From NCBI GenBank assembly GCA_964529795.1, contig CAZGXM010000024.1, positions 1-33,494 of the forward strand: a DNA stretch of 33,494 nt, in the 5' to 3' direction. The stretch comes from CAZGXM01 sp964529795. GTDB lineage: Bacteria > Bacillota > JADQBR01. Made by a program: the position numbers and the translations under genes. Shown here in pieces: positions 22,618 to 32,147 of the stretch. The notes beneath the pieces are model-generated. The model did not search any database and had not been told where the DNA came from. It was given only the letters and a program-made list of their open reading frames with translations. The first letter of the stretch is position 1; the number at the start of each line of letters is the position of its first letter.

Positions 22618-23536
22618 CCTGACGATAAAATTAGGTCCCCTGACCTTGGCCAACCCGGTGATGACCGCTTCCGGCACCTTTGGCTTCGGGTTGGAGTTCG
22701 CTCCGCTGTTGGATTTGAGTTCCCTGGGCGCAGTCGTTGTGAAAGGGTTGACTCTTTCACCACGCCGGGGTAACCCGCCGCCGCGAATTGTGGAAACAGC
22801 GGCGGGATTGCTAAACGCCATCGGGTTGGAAAACCCGGGTGTGGATGCATTTTTGGATGAAATTTTGCCCCAGCTAGAGAATTACGGCGTACCGGTGGTG
22901 GCAAATATTTCTGGCAACACCGTTGATGAATACGCGGCAATGGCTGCCAAATTGAACGATACGGCGGTCAAGGGGGTGGAAGTAAATATTTCCTGTCCCA
23001 ACGTGAAGCGGGGCGGGATGGTATTCGGGACCGATGCGGAGCAGGCGGCCCGGGTGACTGCGGCAGTGCGGGCCAATACCAGCTTGCCGCTGATTGTAAA
23101 GCTTTCCCCCAATGTAACGGATATTGTGGCTATTGCCAAAAGTGTTGCCGCCGCCGGGGCGGATGCTATTTCCCTGATCAATACCCTGTTAGGTATGGCT
23201 ATCGATATCAAAAAAAGACGGCCGGTGCTGGGGAATGTATTTGGCGGCCTGTCGGGACCGGCGGTAAAACCTGTTGCTCTGAGGGCGGTATGGCAGGTAT
23301 CCCGGGCCGTAAGTTTGCCGGTTATCGGTATGGGGGGTGTTGTTTCCACGGAAGATGCCCTGGAGTTTATTATGGCGGGCGCCAGCGCCGTTGCCGTGGG
23401 TACCGGCAATTTTATCAACCCGCAGTTGACGGTGGAAATAATTCGCGGTTTGGAAAATTACTGTTTGCAGTATGGGATTGAAAGCATTACTGAGTTGGTT
23501 GGCGCTGCGTGGAAGGGTGAATCTAATGAGCGGTAA
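22604..23536 (+). CDS. pyrD: Dihydroorotate dehydrogenase, class 1B catalytic subunit
   Basis: The product is 310 residues from ATG 22604; the frame is open earlier inside pyrK, but GAGGTGG upstream of 22604 and homology (MKRIDLTIKLGPLTLANPVMTASGTFG) fix the start. The FMN enzyme oxidises dihydroorotate to orotate. VNISCPNVKRGG carries the catalytic cysteine typical of class 1B. IGLENPGVDAFL, VKLSPNVTDI and the phosphate-binding GMGGVVSTEDALEFIMAGASAVAVGTGNF are present. The partner PyrK precedes it, so NAD+ is the likely acceptor. Confidence 0.96.
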   Translation: MKRIDLTIKLGPLTLANPVMTASGTFGFGLEFAPLLDLSSLGAVVVKGLTLSPRRGNPPPRIVETAAGLLNAIGLENPGVDAFLDEILPQLENYGVPVVANISGNTVDEYAAMAAKLNDTAVKGVEVNISCPNVKRGGMVFGTDAEQAARVTAAVRANTSLPLIVKLSPNVTDIVAIAKSVAAAGADAISLINTLLGMAIDIKKRRPVLGNVFGGLSGPAVKPVALRAVWQVSRAVSLPVIGMGGVVSTEDALEFIMAGASAVAVGTGNFINPQLTVEIIRGLENYCLQYGIESITELVGAAWKGESNER

Positions 23537-24245
23537 AGCTAAGGAATTGATAGTGGCGCTGGATACCGGTGACCGGGACCACGCGGAAGGCCTGGTGAAA
23601 ACTTTACGCCCGCGTATTGATTATTTTAAGGTGGGACTGGAGTTGTTTGCCTCCTTTGGCCCGGATATTATTTCCTGGTTGAAATCTGAGGGCTGCCGGG
23701 TTTTTGCCGATTTAAAACTTCACGACATCCCCAATACGGTGAGCCGGGCGGCAGCGGCATTGACCAGGCTTGAGGTCGATATGCTGAACGTCCATTTGTC
23801 CGGTGGCAAGGAAATGGTTACGGCAACAGTGGAAAAGGTGCGGGAAGTTGCTGCCCGGCAGGGGTTAGCGGCGCCGCGTTTAATTGGCGTCACGGTGCTT
23901 ACCAGTACCGGCGCGGATGAGTATGGCGGCATGGGCTACAGTGAACCGCTGGCCCGGCGGGTGGTGCGGCTGGCAAAAATGGGAAAGGAATCCGGCCTGG
24001 ACGGGGTGGTGGCTTCCCCGCAAGAGGCCGCGCTCATTCGTGAGGCTTGCGGGCCGGATTTCCTGATTGTCACTCCCGGGATCAGGCCCCGGTGGGCGGC
24101 AAAAAACGACCAGCAAAGAATAACCACTCCCCGGGATGCCATCAGTTTGGGCGCTGACTTTCTTGTGGTTGGCAGGCCCATTACCCGAGCAGAGGAGCCA
24201 TTGGATGCAGCGGTAAAGATTTTGGCGGAAATGGAGGAAAAATAA
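23526..24245 (+). CDS. pyrF: Orotidine 5'-phosphate decarboxylase
   Basis: The product is 239 residues from ATG 23526, after AAGGGTGA and overlapping pyrD by 11 bases. It decarboxylates OMP to UMP. LIVALDTGDRDHAEGL starts the barrel. The catalytic Lys/Asp motif is FADLKLHDIPNTV (~60-72). TPGIRP and GADFLVVGRPITRAEEP form the phosphate-binding end. Length fits the short PyrF family of Firmicutes. Confidence 0.96.
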   Translation: MSGKAKELIVALDTGDRDHAEGLVKTLRPRIDYFKVGLELFASFGPDIISWLKSEGCRVFADLKLHDIPNTVSRAAAALTRLEVDMLNVHLSGGKEMVTATVEKVREVAARQGLAAPRLIGVTVLTSTGADEYGGMGYSEPLARRVVRLAKMGKESGLDGVVASPQEAALIREACGPDFLIVTPGIRPRWAAKNDQQRITTPRDAISLGADFLVVGRPITRAEEPLDAAVKILAEMEEK

Positions 24246-24818
24246 ATGGAAGCATTTATGGATATTTTCAGGCGGAGCAAGGCGCTGCTGGAAGGGCATT
24301 TTATTTTAACCTCCGGTAAGCACTCGGACAGGTACATCCAGTGTGCCAAGGTACTGCAGTACCCGCAGTATGCGGAAAGGCTGGCCCGGGGTTTGGCGGA
24401 GAAAGTAAAGGGCTCCGGTATCTCCGTGGTGATCGGTCCGGCCATGGGGGGAGTGGTCCTGGCCCAGGAGGTGGCAAGACAACTGGGTGTACGTGCCATC
24501 TTCGGCGAGCGGGAACAGGGCAGAATGGCTCTTCGCCGTGGATTTGAAATAAAGAACGGGGAAAAGGTGCTGGTGGTGGAGGATGTGATTACCACCGGCG
24601 GTTCGGTTGAGGAAGTCCTGCAGTTGGTTGAGGACCTGGGTGGGAAACCGGTGGCAGTGGCGGCGCTGGTGGACCGGAGCGGCGGCAAGGCGAACTTTGC
24701 CGTACCTCTTTACCAACTGCTTACAATCCGGGCGCAAACCTACGAACCTGGAAACTGCCCGCTGTGCCGGGAAGGAATTCCTGCTGTGAAACCGGGGAGC
24801 AGAAATATGGCCGGATAG
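24246..24818 (+). CDS. pyrE: Orotate phosphoribosyltransferase
   Basis: The 190-residue enzyme joins orotate with PRPP to give OMP, the step before PyrF. GHFILTSGKHSDRYIQCAKVLQYP is the typical N-terminal motif. GPAMGGVVLAQEVARQL and FGEREQGRMALRRGFEIKNGEKVLVVEDVITTGGSVEEVL include the PRPP-binding motif (~109-121). A C-terminal CPLCREG pair of cysteines is present. The ATG directly follows the pyrF stop, with GGAGG inside the pyrF 3' end. It is the last recognised pyr gene; no terminator is obvious before the next gene, 49 bases away. Confidence 0.96.
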   Translation: MEAFMDIFRRSKALLEGHFILTSGKHSDRYIQCAKVLQYPQYAERLARGLAEKVKGSGISVVIGPAMGGVVLAQEVARQLGVRAIFGEREQGRMALRRGFEIKNGEKVLVVEDVITTGGSVEEVLQLVEDLGGKPVAVAALVDRSGGKANFAVPLYQLLTIRAQTYEPGNCPLCREGIPAVKPGSRNMAG

Positions 24819-24867
24819 CTGTTGCCGAAATACCCGAACATGTATAGAATGGTAACAGGTGATTTCA

Positions 24868-26367
24868 ATGGCTAAAAAGGTAATTTTATGTATTATTGAT
24901 TCTTTTAACCCACAGGTGTTGGAAGATTGCTTTCGCCGGGACTGGGTACCGGCGTTAAAATTTTTACGCGATAACGGCTATTACCATAAGGATTGCGTCT
25001 CGGTTTTTCCTACCATGACGCCGACGGCGGCAGCATCCATAGCCACCGGTCATTATCCGGACATTCATGGCGTGCCGGGTTTTATTTGGTATGATCCCGA
25101 CGGGCGGCGGATAATAAATTACGGTGCCACGCCGATGGCCGTGCAGCAAATTGGCGCTAAAATTGTTATTGAGGAACTGATGTATAACCTTAATTTATGC
25201 CACTTGAACGCCGCAGTACCCACCCTGTACGAAACGTTGTCCGGGCGGGGGACAACTACTGCTTGTATCAATTTCTTTATCCACCGGGGATACCGGCAAT
25301 ACGACACCGCCATACCTTTCACTTTTCGCCTGTTAACCGGTTTCAAATTAAAAAAGCAGTCAATTAAAGGTCCGGATGAACTGGTGCTGGGAAAGGTGGT
25401 ATGTCCGGCGTGGTTGGACCCGGCGGGAGCACCGGCAGCACCGTGGAATAAATTTGGTATGAACGATTTATTCTCCGGGTACGCTTTGAGAGAAATGATC
25501 AGGCGGGACAAACTGGCCCGGTTTACCCTGGCCTATTTTCCCGATACCGACGGCATGGCTCATGACCACGGGCCGCTGCGCACTCATAAGAGCATCCGGC
25601 GTGTTGATAAGCAATTGGTGTCCATCTTGAATTTGTTTGGCAGTTGGGAAGAGGCCCTGGACTACCTTGCTTTTATTATTGTGGGAGACCACTCCCAAAC
25701 GCTGATTGGCAAAAGCAGGCGCCACCTGATAGATTTACAGGAACTCCTGGGTGATTTTGGCCAATTGGGATTGGGTAAGCATTACCGGGGCGAGAGTTTG
25801 GTAATCAGCCCCAACGAAAGAATGGCAATTTTAGATTTTCCCAACGAAGATGCCATCACCCGGGAAAAGGCGGTAAAGATTTTGGCGCAGGATTACCGTA
25901 TCGGCCAGATTATGTGGAAGCACGGTGACGAATACCGGGTACTCCAGGGTGGGAGCGGTAAGAAAATTTCCTTTAAGCCGGGAGGAACATACTGGGACCG
26001 TTACAACGCCGACTGGTCATGGCACGGTGATTTGCAGGTTTTGGACTTGCGCGTACAAGACAGGCAGTTAATTGACGGTGATTACCCCAATGCCTTTAAG
26101 CGTGTCAAAACCGCTGTGGACAGCAGCCCGGGCGGGGTATTTCTATCCGCCCTGCCCGGTTATGAGTTTAAAGGAGAGTACGCACCGCTGCACCCCGGCG
26201 GCGGCAGCCATGGTTCATTACATAAGGAGGATTCCCTGGTACCGTTAATTATCGCCGGCGGAGAAAAGGATATTCCCAATCCCAGGATTACGTCTTTTGT
26301 AGCTTATCTGAAACAGTATTTTGCTTTAAAACCCCATTGGGCGCAAAAATCAAGGACAGTTACCTGA
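24868..26367 (+). CDS. Alkaline-phosphatase-superfamily phosphodiesterase/nucleotide pyrophosphatase
   Basis: The product is 499 residues from ATG 24868, seven bases after AGGTGA; the GTG at 24859 overlaps that site. CIIDSFNP (metal Asp ~11) and FPTMTPTAAASIATGHYPDIHGVPGF (with the candidate nucleophile Thr) start the type I phosphodiesterase/nucleotide pyrophosphatase fold. PDTDGMAHDHGP, VGDHSQTL and a C-terminal PGGGSHGSLHKEDSLVPLIIAG supply the remaining metal ligands. No signal peptide is visible, so a cytoplasmic role is likely. The substrate is unknown. It follows pyrE by 49 bases on the same strand and may be cotranscribed, but it is not a pyrimidine biosynthesis enzyme by sequence. 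Confidence 0.82.
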   Translation: MAKKVILCIIDSFNPQVLEDCFRRDWVPALKFLRDNGYYHKDCVSVFPTMTPTAAASIATGHYPDIHGVPGFIWYDPDGRRIINYGATPMAVQQIGAKIVIEELMYNLNLCHLNAAVPTLYETLSGRGTTTACINFFIHRGYRQYDTAIPFTFRLLTGFKLKKQSIKGPDELVLGKVVCPAWLDPAGAPAAPWNKFGMNDLFSGYALREMIRRDKLARFTLAYFPDTDGMAHDHGPLRTHKSIRRVDKQLVSILNLFGSWEEALDYLAFIIVGDHSQTLIGKSRRHLIDLQELLGDFGQLGLGKHYRGESLVISPNERMAILDFPNEDAITREKAVKILAQDYRIGQIMWKHGDEYRVLQGGSGKKISFKPGGTYWDRYNADWSWHGDLQVLDLRVQDRQLIDGDYPNAFKRVKTAVDSSPGGVFLSALPGYEFKGEYAPLHPGGGSHGSLHKEDSLVPLIIAGGEKDIPNPRITSFVAYLKQYFALKPHWAQKSRTVT

Positions 26368-26368
26368 A

Positions 26369-26399
26369 AAGCCCTGACCGTTAAGAAAGGGCAGGGCTT
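26369..26399 (-). terminator. Terminator-like hairpin between convergent genes
   Basis: AAGCCCTG (26369-26376) and CAGGGCTT (26392-26399) are perfect complements. On the minus strand the stem is followed by TTTT. The rqcH stop codon lies in its loop, so it probably ends rqcH transcription; it may also act weakly in the other direction. Confidence 0.6.
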
Positions 26400-28150
26400 G
26401 ATTGGGAAAGTTTTTTTACCAGTGCTGGGTCCGGGGTAACAAAGAGCGTTTTTTGATGGTCGTAGATTACCATGCCCGGTTTGGCGCCTCTGGGTTTACG
26501 CACGTGTTTGATTAAGGTGTAGTCCACCGGTACATTGGCGGAGTTTTGCGCTTTGCTGTAAAAGGCAGCCAGTACCGCCGCTTCTGCCAGAGTCTGCTGC
26601 GGCACGTCAGCAGCCTGAATAATTACATGGGAACCGGGTATATCCTTCACGTGCAGCCACAGGTGTTCAGGGTTGGCGGTTTTTAAAGTAATCCGGTCAT
26701 TTTGGCGGTTATTTTTACCTACCAGGATTGGGATGCCGTTGCTGGAAAGATACCGGCGCGGCTGTGACCGGGGCTGTTCTTTTGTCTTTTTCCTGGCTTT
26801 TTGTACGGTCTTTTGTTCCACTATGCCGGCAGCAGCCAGTTCTTTTTTAATCTCCTGCAAATCGGCCAAACTGTCGCAGGCAGTGATGGCCTGGGCGACA
26901 CTTTCCAGGTAATTCAGCTCCAACCGGGCATTTTTAAGAAATGCTGCAGCGATTTTTCCGCCCTGTCTGGCTTTTTGATAGCGTTTAAAGTAGCGCTGGG
27001 CATTTTCTGAGGGGGTCAAACTGGTTTTCAGCGGGATGGTCACGGTTTTCCCGGTATAAAAATCTTCCGCTATCAGTTCTTTTTGTCCCCGTTTCATGCG
27101 GTAAATATTGGCGGTAATCAACTCGCCGTAAAGACGCATTTTTTCAGCGGCGGAGGCATCCGCCAATTTTTGTTCGTTAATGGATATTTTTTTTGTGAGA
27201 CGCGCTATCTCTTTTTCAACTTTTACCTGGAGGAAATGGCGCAGTTCCCGCACCTGCTGTTCCTGGCGTTTGGCCCGGTAAAACTGGTCCAGCGCCCGGT
27301 TCAGGGTGGGGTAATGTTCTTTATGGCCGCTGTCAACAGTCAGGTCAAAGGGGCTGAATTTTTTATAGTGACCATCTATTTTAACCAGTGTGGGCTTGTA
27401 TACTCTTCCCGTTACTGCAGCCAGCATCCCCGCCAGCGCCTGCCACAGGCGTACCAGTTCATGTTGGCCGCATTCATCCAGTTCCAGGGACGGCGGCAGC
27501 CCCGCCCGGGCTACTACTTCTTTACAACTCTGGGGGCTGAACCCGGAGAGGACGGCAAGCAGCGCTTTATCCACGCTTGTATTTAATTCCATGCGGAAAA
27601 GGGTTTCCGTAAATGTGTCCTCAGTCAATTCAAAGGGGTTTACCTTATCCTGTGCCGGCGGTGGCGTGTAGGGAATTCCCGGCAGCACCTCCCGGTACTG
27701 GTTTGTGGCAGCGGAAAAACGTTTTAATGAGTCGACAATCTGCATATTGTTGTTTAAGAGTAGTACGTTACTGTGCTTACCCATTAACTCGCATTGCAGC
27801 AGGCGGGTGGTGGGTTCTCCAAACTCGTCAAAAGTTTCGATTTCAATGGTGACGATGCGTTCCAGACCCTGCTGTTTAAAACCGCCGATTCGTCCACCTT
27901 CCAGGTACTTACGCAGCAGCATGCAAAACGCCGGCGGTTGTAAAGGGTTGGCAAGGCTGTCATTGGTGGTGTGTATCCGGGCACCGTCGGCTGCAGCGGA
28001 AATTAACAGGCGTTGTGTTTCTCCTTGACGGCGGATGTGAAAAAGCAGCAGCGCCCTGGCCGGTTGGTAGATTTTATCGATACGCCCGCCATTTAATTGG
28101 TGATTTAATTCTTTTGTTAAAGCATGAAGTAAGAGTCCGTCAAAAGCCAT
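26381..28150 (-). CDS. rqcH: Rqc2/RqcH homologue (NFACT family, FbpA-like)
   Basis: The product is 589 residues from ATG 28150, behind GAGGT; the longer frame to 28267 has no site and no family similarity. It is a cytosolic ribosome quality-control factor that binds obstructed 50S subunits and directs C-terminal alanine tailing with tRNA-Ala. AFDGLLLHALTKELNHQLNGGRIDKIYQP is the typical NFACT-N start. A helical, charged central region (~270-420) suggests coiled coils. The C-terminal NFACT-R domain carries LWLHVKDIPGSHVIIQ, AAFYSKAQNSANVPVDYT and HVRKPRGAKPGMVIYDHQKTLFV. The older annotation is fibronectin-binding protein. It is monocistronic with its own sigma-A promoter. Confidence 0.93.
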   Translation of the reverse strand: MAFDGLLLHALTKELNHQLNGGRIDKIYQPARALLLFHIRRQGETQRLLISAAADGARIHTTNDSLANPLQPPAFCMLLRKYLEGGRIGGFKQQGLERIVTIEIETFDEFGEPTTRLLQCELMGKHSNVLLLNNNMQIVDSLKRFSAATNQYREVLPGIPYTPPPAQDKVNPFELTEDTFTETLFRMELNTSVDKALLAVLSGFSPQSCKEVVARAGLPPSLELDECGQHELVRLWQALAGMLAAVTGRVYKPTLVKIDGHYKKFSPFDLTVDSGHKEHYPTLNRALDQFYRAKRQEQQVRELRHFLQVKVEKEIARLTKKISINEQKLADASAAEKMRLYGELITANIYRMKRGQKELIAEDFYTGKTVTIPLKTSLTPSENAQRYFKRYQKARQGGKIAAAFLKNARLELNYLESVAQAITACDSLADLQEIKKELAAAGIVEQKTVQKARKKTKEQPRSQPRRYLSSNGIPILVGKNNRQNDRITLKTANPEHLWLHVKDIPGSHVIIQAADVPQQTLAEAAVLAAFYSKAQNSANVPVDYTLIKHVRKPRGAKPGMVIYDHQKTLFVTPDPALVKKLSQSSPALS

Positions 28151-28186
28151 TTTTTTACCTCGTAAATTACTTTTTATTCCCGTCTC

Positions 28187-28215
28187 AGTATATCTTTTTT
28201 TGCCTGTCGGTGCAA
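28187..28215 (-). promoter_or_regulatory. Sigma-A promoter of rqcH
   Basis: On the minus strand, TTGCAC (28215-28210), 17 bases, TATACT (28192-28187), 37 bases upstream of the rqcH start. Confidence 0.75.
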
Positions 28216-28454
28216 TTTTTCTAACACTGTAGAGTATAGTCATTTTACGCGCGGCCGTAGTTATCATTGGATAACTCCTGGCAATGATGCAAGAAATAAA
28301 AAAATGCGATTTAGCAAAGGAAAGTGGCGATTTTTAAAGAAGTACTTATAAGTATGACCACCCGGGAAACATTGGCATCATACTGCACCGGTAGGGCCGG
28401 TGGCACTGCGGCCTGAAATCACCGTGAAAATATTTAAAAAGGAGTGATGCAAAA
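28216..28454. other. Intergenic region upstream of the pyruvate oxidoreductase gene
   Basis: Together with 28151-28215 this forms a ~300-base divergent gap. TACTTATAAGTA (28343-28354) is a perfect palindrome that includes a TATAAG -10 candidate, but no good -35 precedes it. CACCGG and CCGGTG (around 28387-28404) form a hairpin. AAAAAGGAGTGA before 28455 is the ribosome binding site. No gene seen. Confidence 0.5.
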
Positions 28455-31400
28455 ATGGGGAAAAGTATCAAGACAATGGACGGTAATACGGCGGCGGCCC
28501 ATGTGGCTTACGCGTTTACCGATGTTGCCGGTATTTACCCGATTACACCTTCATCACCGATGGCGGAAGTGATTGACGAGTGGAGTGCCCACGGGCGCAA
28601 GAACATCTTCGGTCAGGAAGTTAGCGTTGTGGAAATGCAGTCCGAAGCAGGGGCTGCCGGTGCAGTGCACGGCTCTCTGAGTGCCGGAGCGTTGACCACC
28701 ACCTTCACCGCATCCCAGGGATTGCTGTTGATGGTCCCCAATATGTACAAGATTGCCGGCGAACTGCTGCCCGGAGTGTTCCACGTCAGTGCCCGGGCGG
28801 TGGCATCTCATGCCTTGTCCATTTTTGGAGACCATTCCGATGTGATGGCCTGCCGCCAGACCGGTTTCGCCATGCTGGCATCGGGCAGTGTCCAGGAAGT
28901 AATGGATTTGGCCGGGGTGGCCCATTTGGCGGCTATCAAGTCAAGAGTGCCATTCCTGCATTTCTTTGACGGTTTCCGTACTTCCCACGAGGTACAGAAA
29001 ATTGAGGTACTTGATTACGATGACCTTGCAGAATTGGTGGACTGGGAAGCAGTCAGGCAGTTTAGAAGTAATGCTTTGAATCCGGCTCACCCGCTAACCA
29101 AGGGGACGGCACAAAACCCGGACATTTTCTTCCAGGCGCGGGAGGCATCAAACAAGTTCTACGACGCACTGCCGGATATAGTCAATGACTACCTGCGGGA
29201 AATCAGCAAGCTCACCGGCAGGGAATACCATCCTTTCAACTATTACGGTGCCGCGGATGCCCGGCGGGTAATTGTGGCCATGGGTTCCGTCTGCGATACC
29301 ATCGAAGAAACGGTGGATTATTTGACGGCAAGAGAAGAAAAGGTTGGTGTGGTCAAGGTACACCTTTACCGGCCTTTCTCCGAAAAATACCTGTTGAAAG
29401 TATTACCGCAAACAGTGGAAAAGATTGCCGTACTGGACAGGACCAAGGAACCCGGCGCTGTGGGCGAACCTCTCTATGAGGATGTCCGTTCTTTGCTCTT
29501 CGGTAAGGAAAATGCCCCGCTGGTTGTGGGCGGCCGCTACGGCCTCGGGTCCAAAGATACCACTCCTTCTCAAATTAAGGCTGTATTTGACAGCCTGAGA
29601 GAGGACCGGCCCAAGGACCACTTTACCATCGGTATTGTGGATGACATAACCCACACATCTTTGCCGGTTAAGGAAAAAATAAATACCGTCCCCAAAGGCA
29701 CCATCAGCTGCAAGTTCTGGGGACTGGGTTCTGACGGCACTGTGGGTGCCAATAAGGAGGCCATAAAAATCATCGGTGACAATACCGATATGTACGCCCA
29801 GGGTTATTTCGCCTATGACTCCAAGAAGTCCGGCGGTGTAACCATATCCCACCTGCGGTTCGGCAAGAGCCCCATCAAGTCCACGTACTTGATTGACCAG
29901 GCGGATTTTGTCGCCTGCCATAACCAGTCCTACGTCTACCGGTATGATGTGGTGGAGGGCCTGAAGGACGGCGGCACGTTTCTCTTGAACTGCCAGTGGC
30001 CGGCAGAAGAACTGGACGAAAAACTGCCCGCTACATTGAAAAAATACCTGGCAGAGCATAATATCAATTTCTATATCATCAATGCCGTGGATATTGCTGC
30101 AGGAATAGGCCTGGGCGGTCGGATTAACATGGTAATGCAGGCGGCATTCTTTAAACTGACTGAAGTAATCCCTGTTGAGGACGCTGTGAAATACTTGAAA
30201 GATGCCATCAAGAAAGCTTACGGCAGGAAAGGCGAAAATGTCGTCAAGATGAACTGGCAGGCAGTCGATCAGGGTATAGGAGCGGTACAAAAAGTTGACA
30301 TCCCCGTTTCCTGGACTGAGGCTGCAGAAACTGCTGCGGCCGCCAGCGAGGTGGAACTGCCTGATTTTATCAAGAATGTGATGGAACCCATGAACCGCCT
30401 GGAAGGTGACAAACTGCCGGTGAGCACCTTTGCCGGTCGGGAAGACGGTTCCTTCCCGCATGGGACCGCCGCTTACGAAAAACGCGGTATCGCCTTGAAG
30501 GTGCCCAAGTGGACCGGAGACGGCTGCATCCAGTGCAACGACTGCTCCCTGGTATGCCCCCATGCGGCTATCAGACCGGTACTGCTGGATAAAGGTGAGA
30601 AGGCGAATGCACCTGATGCTTTCCACACCGTGGAGGCCATCGGCAAGAAGTTTGCCGGCTACCGGTTCCGGGTCCAGGTGAGCCCCCTGGACTGCACCGG
30701 CTGCGAAAACTGCGTCAACACCTGCCCGGTGGATAATGCCCTGGTACTGGAAGACCTGGAAAGTGTGGCGGAAGTGGAAAATGCCAACTGGAAGTTTGCA
30801 CAGACCCTTGGCAGCAAGGCGGGACTGGCCGGTAACAATACTGCCAAGGCCAGCCAGTTTGCCCAACCGCTGCTGGAGTTCTCCGGTGCCTGTGCCGGCT
30901 GCGGCGAGACTCCCTATGCCAAGCTCCTGACCCAGCTGTTCGGCGACCGGATGATAATTGCCAATGCTACCGGCTGTTCCTCCATCTGGGGCGGCTCGGC
31001 ACCGGCCACACCCTACTGCACCAACGCCGAAGGCAGGGGGCCGGCCTGGGCCAACTCCCTCTTTGAGGACAACGCCGAGTACGGCTTCGGTATGTTTCTG
31101 GGTGTAAAACAGATTCGCAAAAGGCTGGCAGACCTGGTGCGGCAGGCCCTCGAACTGGACATCCCGGCAGAGTTGAAAGCAGCCTTCCGCCAGTGGCTGG
31201 AGGGCAAGGATAACGCCGAGGCATCCCGGGCTGCATCCGGGAAGATAACACCGCTCTTGTCCGCCAACAGCGGCAGCGCGGTATTGGCTGAAATTTACGA
31301 TAAGAAGGACTACTTTATCAAACAGTCCCAGTGGATTATCGGCGGCGACGGCTGGGCCTATGACATTGGCTACGGTGGACTGGACCACGTGCTGGCATCC

Positions 31401-31973
31401 GGCGAGGATGTAAACGTGCTGGTCTTTGACACCGAGGTCTACTCCAACACCGGCGGCCAGGCATCCAAGTCCTCACCCACCGCGGCAGTGGCCAAGTTTG
31501 CTGCTGCAGGCAAGAAGACCAAGAAAAAGGACTTGGGGCTGATGGCCATGAGCTACGGTTATGTCTATGTGGCCCAGGTGGCAATGGGCAGCAGCAAGTC
31601 ACAGCTCCTGAAAGCAGTGAAAGAAGCGGAAAGTTATCCCGGGCCGTCCTTGATCATTGCTTACGCGCCGTGCATCAACCACGGCATCAAGGCGGGCATG
31701 CAGCATACCCAGGAGCAGGAGAAAAAGGCTGTAGAAGCAGGTTACTGGCACTTGTACCGCTACAACCCGTTGTTGAAGGATGAAGGCAAGAACCCCTTTA
31801 TCCTGGATTCCAAGGAGCCGACCGCTTCCTTCCGGGACTTCCTCCTCAGCGAGGTACGCTACGCTTCACTGCTGAAGACCTTCCCCGAGGCAGCGGAAGC
31901 ACTGTTTGAAAAGGCCGAGCGGGAAGCCAGGGAACGCTACCAGCAGTACAAGCGGCTGGCCGAACAGGGTTAG
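28455..31973 (+). CDS. nifJ: Pyruvate:ferredoxin (flavodoxin) oxidoreductase
   Basis: The 1172-residue single-chain enzyme has the full NifJ/Por length. It interconverts pyruvate plus CoA with acetyl-CoA plus CO2 and reduced ferredoxin in the cytosol. The N-terminal domain starts MDGNTAAAHVAYAFTDVAGIYPITPSSPMAE. The gamma-type domain includes RFGKSPIKSTYLIDQADFVACHNQSYVYRYD. Two [4Fe-4S] motifs are at ~690 (CIQCNDCSLVCPHAAIRP) and ~746 (CTGCENCVNTCP). The thiamine-diphosphate domain holds ACAGCGETPYAKLL (~811), GGDGWAYDIGYGGLDHVLASG (~963) and NTGGQASKSSPTAA. The C-terminal domain contains the extra cysteine PCINHG. The start follows AAGGAGTGATG. It is transcribed alone and ends in a strong terminator. 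Confidence 0.97.
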   Translation: MGKSIKTMDGNTAAAHVAYAFTDVAGIYPITPSSPMAEVIDEWSAHGRKNIFGQEVSVVEMQSEAGAAGAVHGSLSAGALTTTFTASQGLLLMVPNMYKIAGELLPGVFHVSARAVASHALSIFGDHSDVMACRQTGFAMLASGSVQEVMDLAGVAHLAAIKSRVPFLHFFDGFRTSHEVQKIEVLDYDDLAELVDWEAVRQFRSNALNPAHPLTKGTAQNPDIFFQAREASNKFYDALPDIVNDYLREISKLTGREYHPFNYYGAADARRVIVAMGSVCDTIEETVDYLTAREEKVGVVKVHLYRPFSEKYLLKVLPQTVEKIAVLDRTKEPGAVGEPLYEDVRSLLFGKENAPLVVGGRYGLGSKDTTPSQIKAVFDSLREDRPKDHFTIGIVDDITHTSLPVKEKINTVPKGTISCKFWGLGSDGTVGANKEAIKIIGDNTDMYAQGYFAYDSKKSGGVTISHLRFGKSPIKSTYLIDQADFVACHNQSYVYRYDVVEGLKDGGTFLLNCQWPAEELDEKLPATLKKYLAEHNINFYIINAVDIAAGIGLGGRINMVMQAAFFKLTEVIPVEDAVKYLKDAIKKAYGRKGENVVKMNWQAVDQGIGAVQKVDIPVSWTEAAETAAAASEVELPDFIKNVMEPMNRLEGDKLPVSTFAGREDGSFPHGTAAYEKRGIALKVPKWTGDGCIQCNDCSLVCPHAAIRPVLLDKGEKANAPDAFHTVEAIGKKFAGYRFRVQVSPLDCTGCENCVNTCPVDNALVLEDLESVAEVENANWKFAQTLGSKAGLAGNNTAKASQFAQPLLEFSGACAGCGETPYAKLLTQLFGDRMIIANATGCSSIWGGSAPATPYCTNAEGRGPAWANSLFEDNAEYGFGMFLGVKQIRKRLADLVRQALELDIPAELKAAFRQWLEGKDNAEASRAASGKITPLLSANSGSAVLAEIYDKKDYFIKQSQWIIGGDGWAYDIGYGGLDHVLASGEDVNVLVFDTEVYSNTGGQASKSSPTAAVAKFAAAGKKTKKKDLGLMAMSYGYVYVAQVAMGSSKSQLLKAVKEAESYPGPSLIIAYAPCINHGIKAGMQHTQEQEKKAVEAGYWHLYRYNPLLKDEGKNPFILDSKEPTASFRDFLLSEVRYASLLKTFPEAAEALFEKAEREARERYQQYKRLAEQG

Positions 31974-31995
31974 GAGAGAAAGCAAATATCAGATT

Positions 31996-32036
31996 AAAAA
32001 ACCGCCCCGTTCCCCGCAGGGAATAGGCGGTTTTTT
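31996..32036 (+). terminator. Rho-independent terminator after nifJ
   Basis: AAAAACCGCC (31997-32006) pairs with GGCGGTTTTT (32026-32035), with an internal TTCCCC/GGGAA partial stem and T run, 23 bases after the stop. Confidence 0.88.
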
Positions 32037-32147
32037 AGTTTTACTTGTTCCTGGTACCTGTAAAAGAGACAGAAATTATAAGTAGTCATGACATGGAAGT
32101 TTGGTTTGACATGTAATACAAATGTTATAACTGAAGGAGGAATTGCT

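Noticed and set aside
28370..28390. Possible sigma-54 promoter before the pyruvate oxidoreductase (TTGGCATCATACTGCA)
   Set aside because: GG and GC are separated by nine bases, not the required ten, and the -12 is CTGC.
29403..31388. Long 661-codon open frame antisense to the pyruvate oxidoreductase gene
   Set aside because: Shadow of a GC-biased coding strand; low-complexity mix with no motifs, while the plus-strand gene has full-length family motifs.
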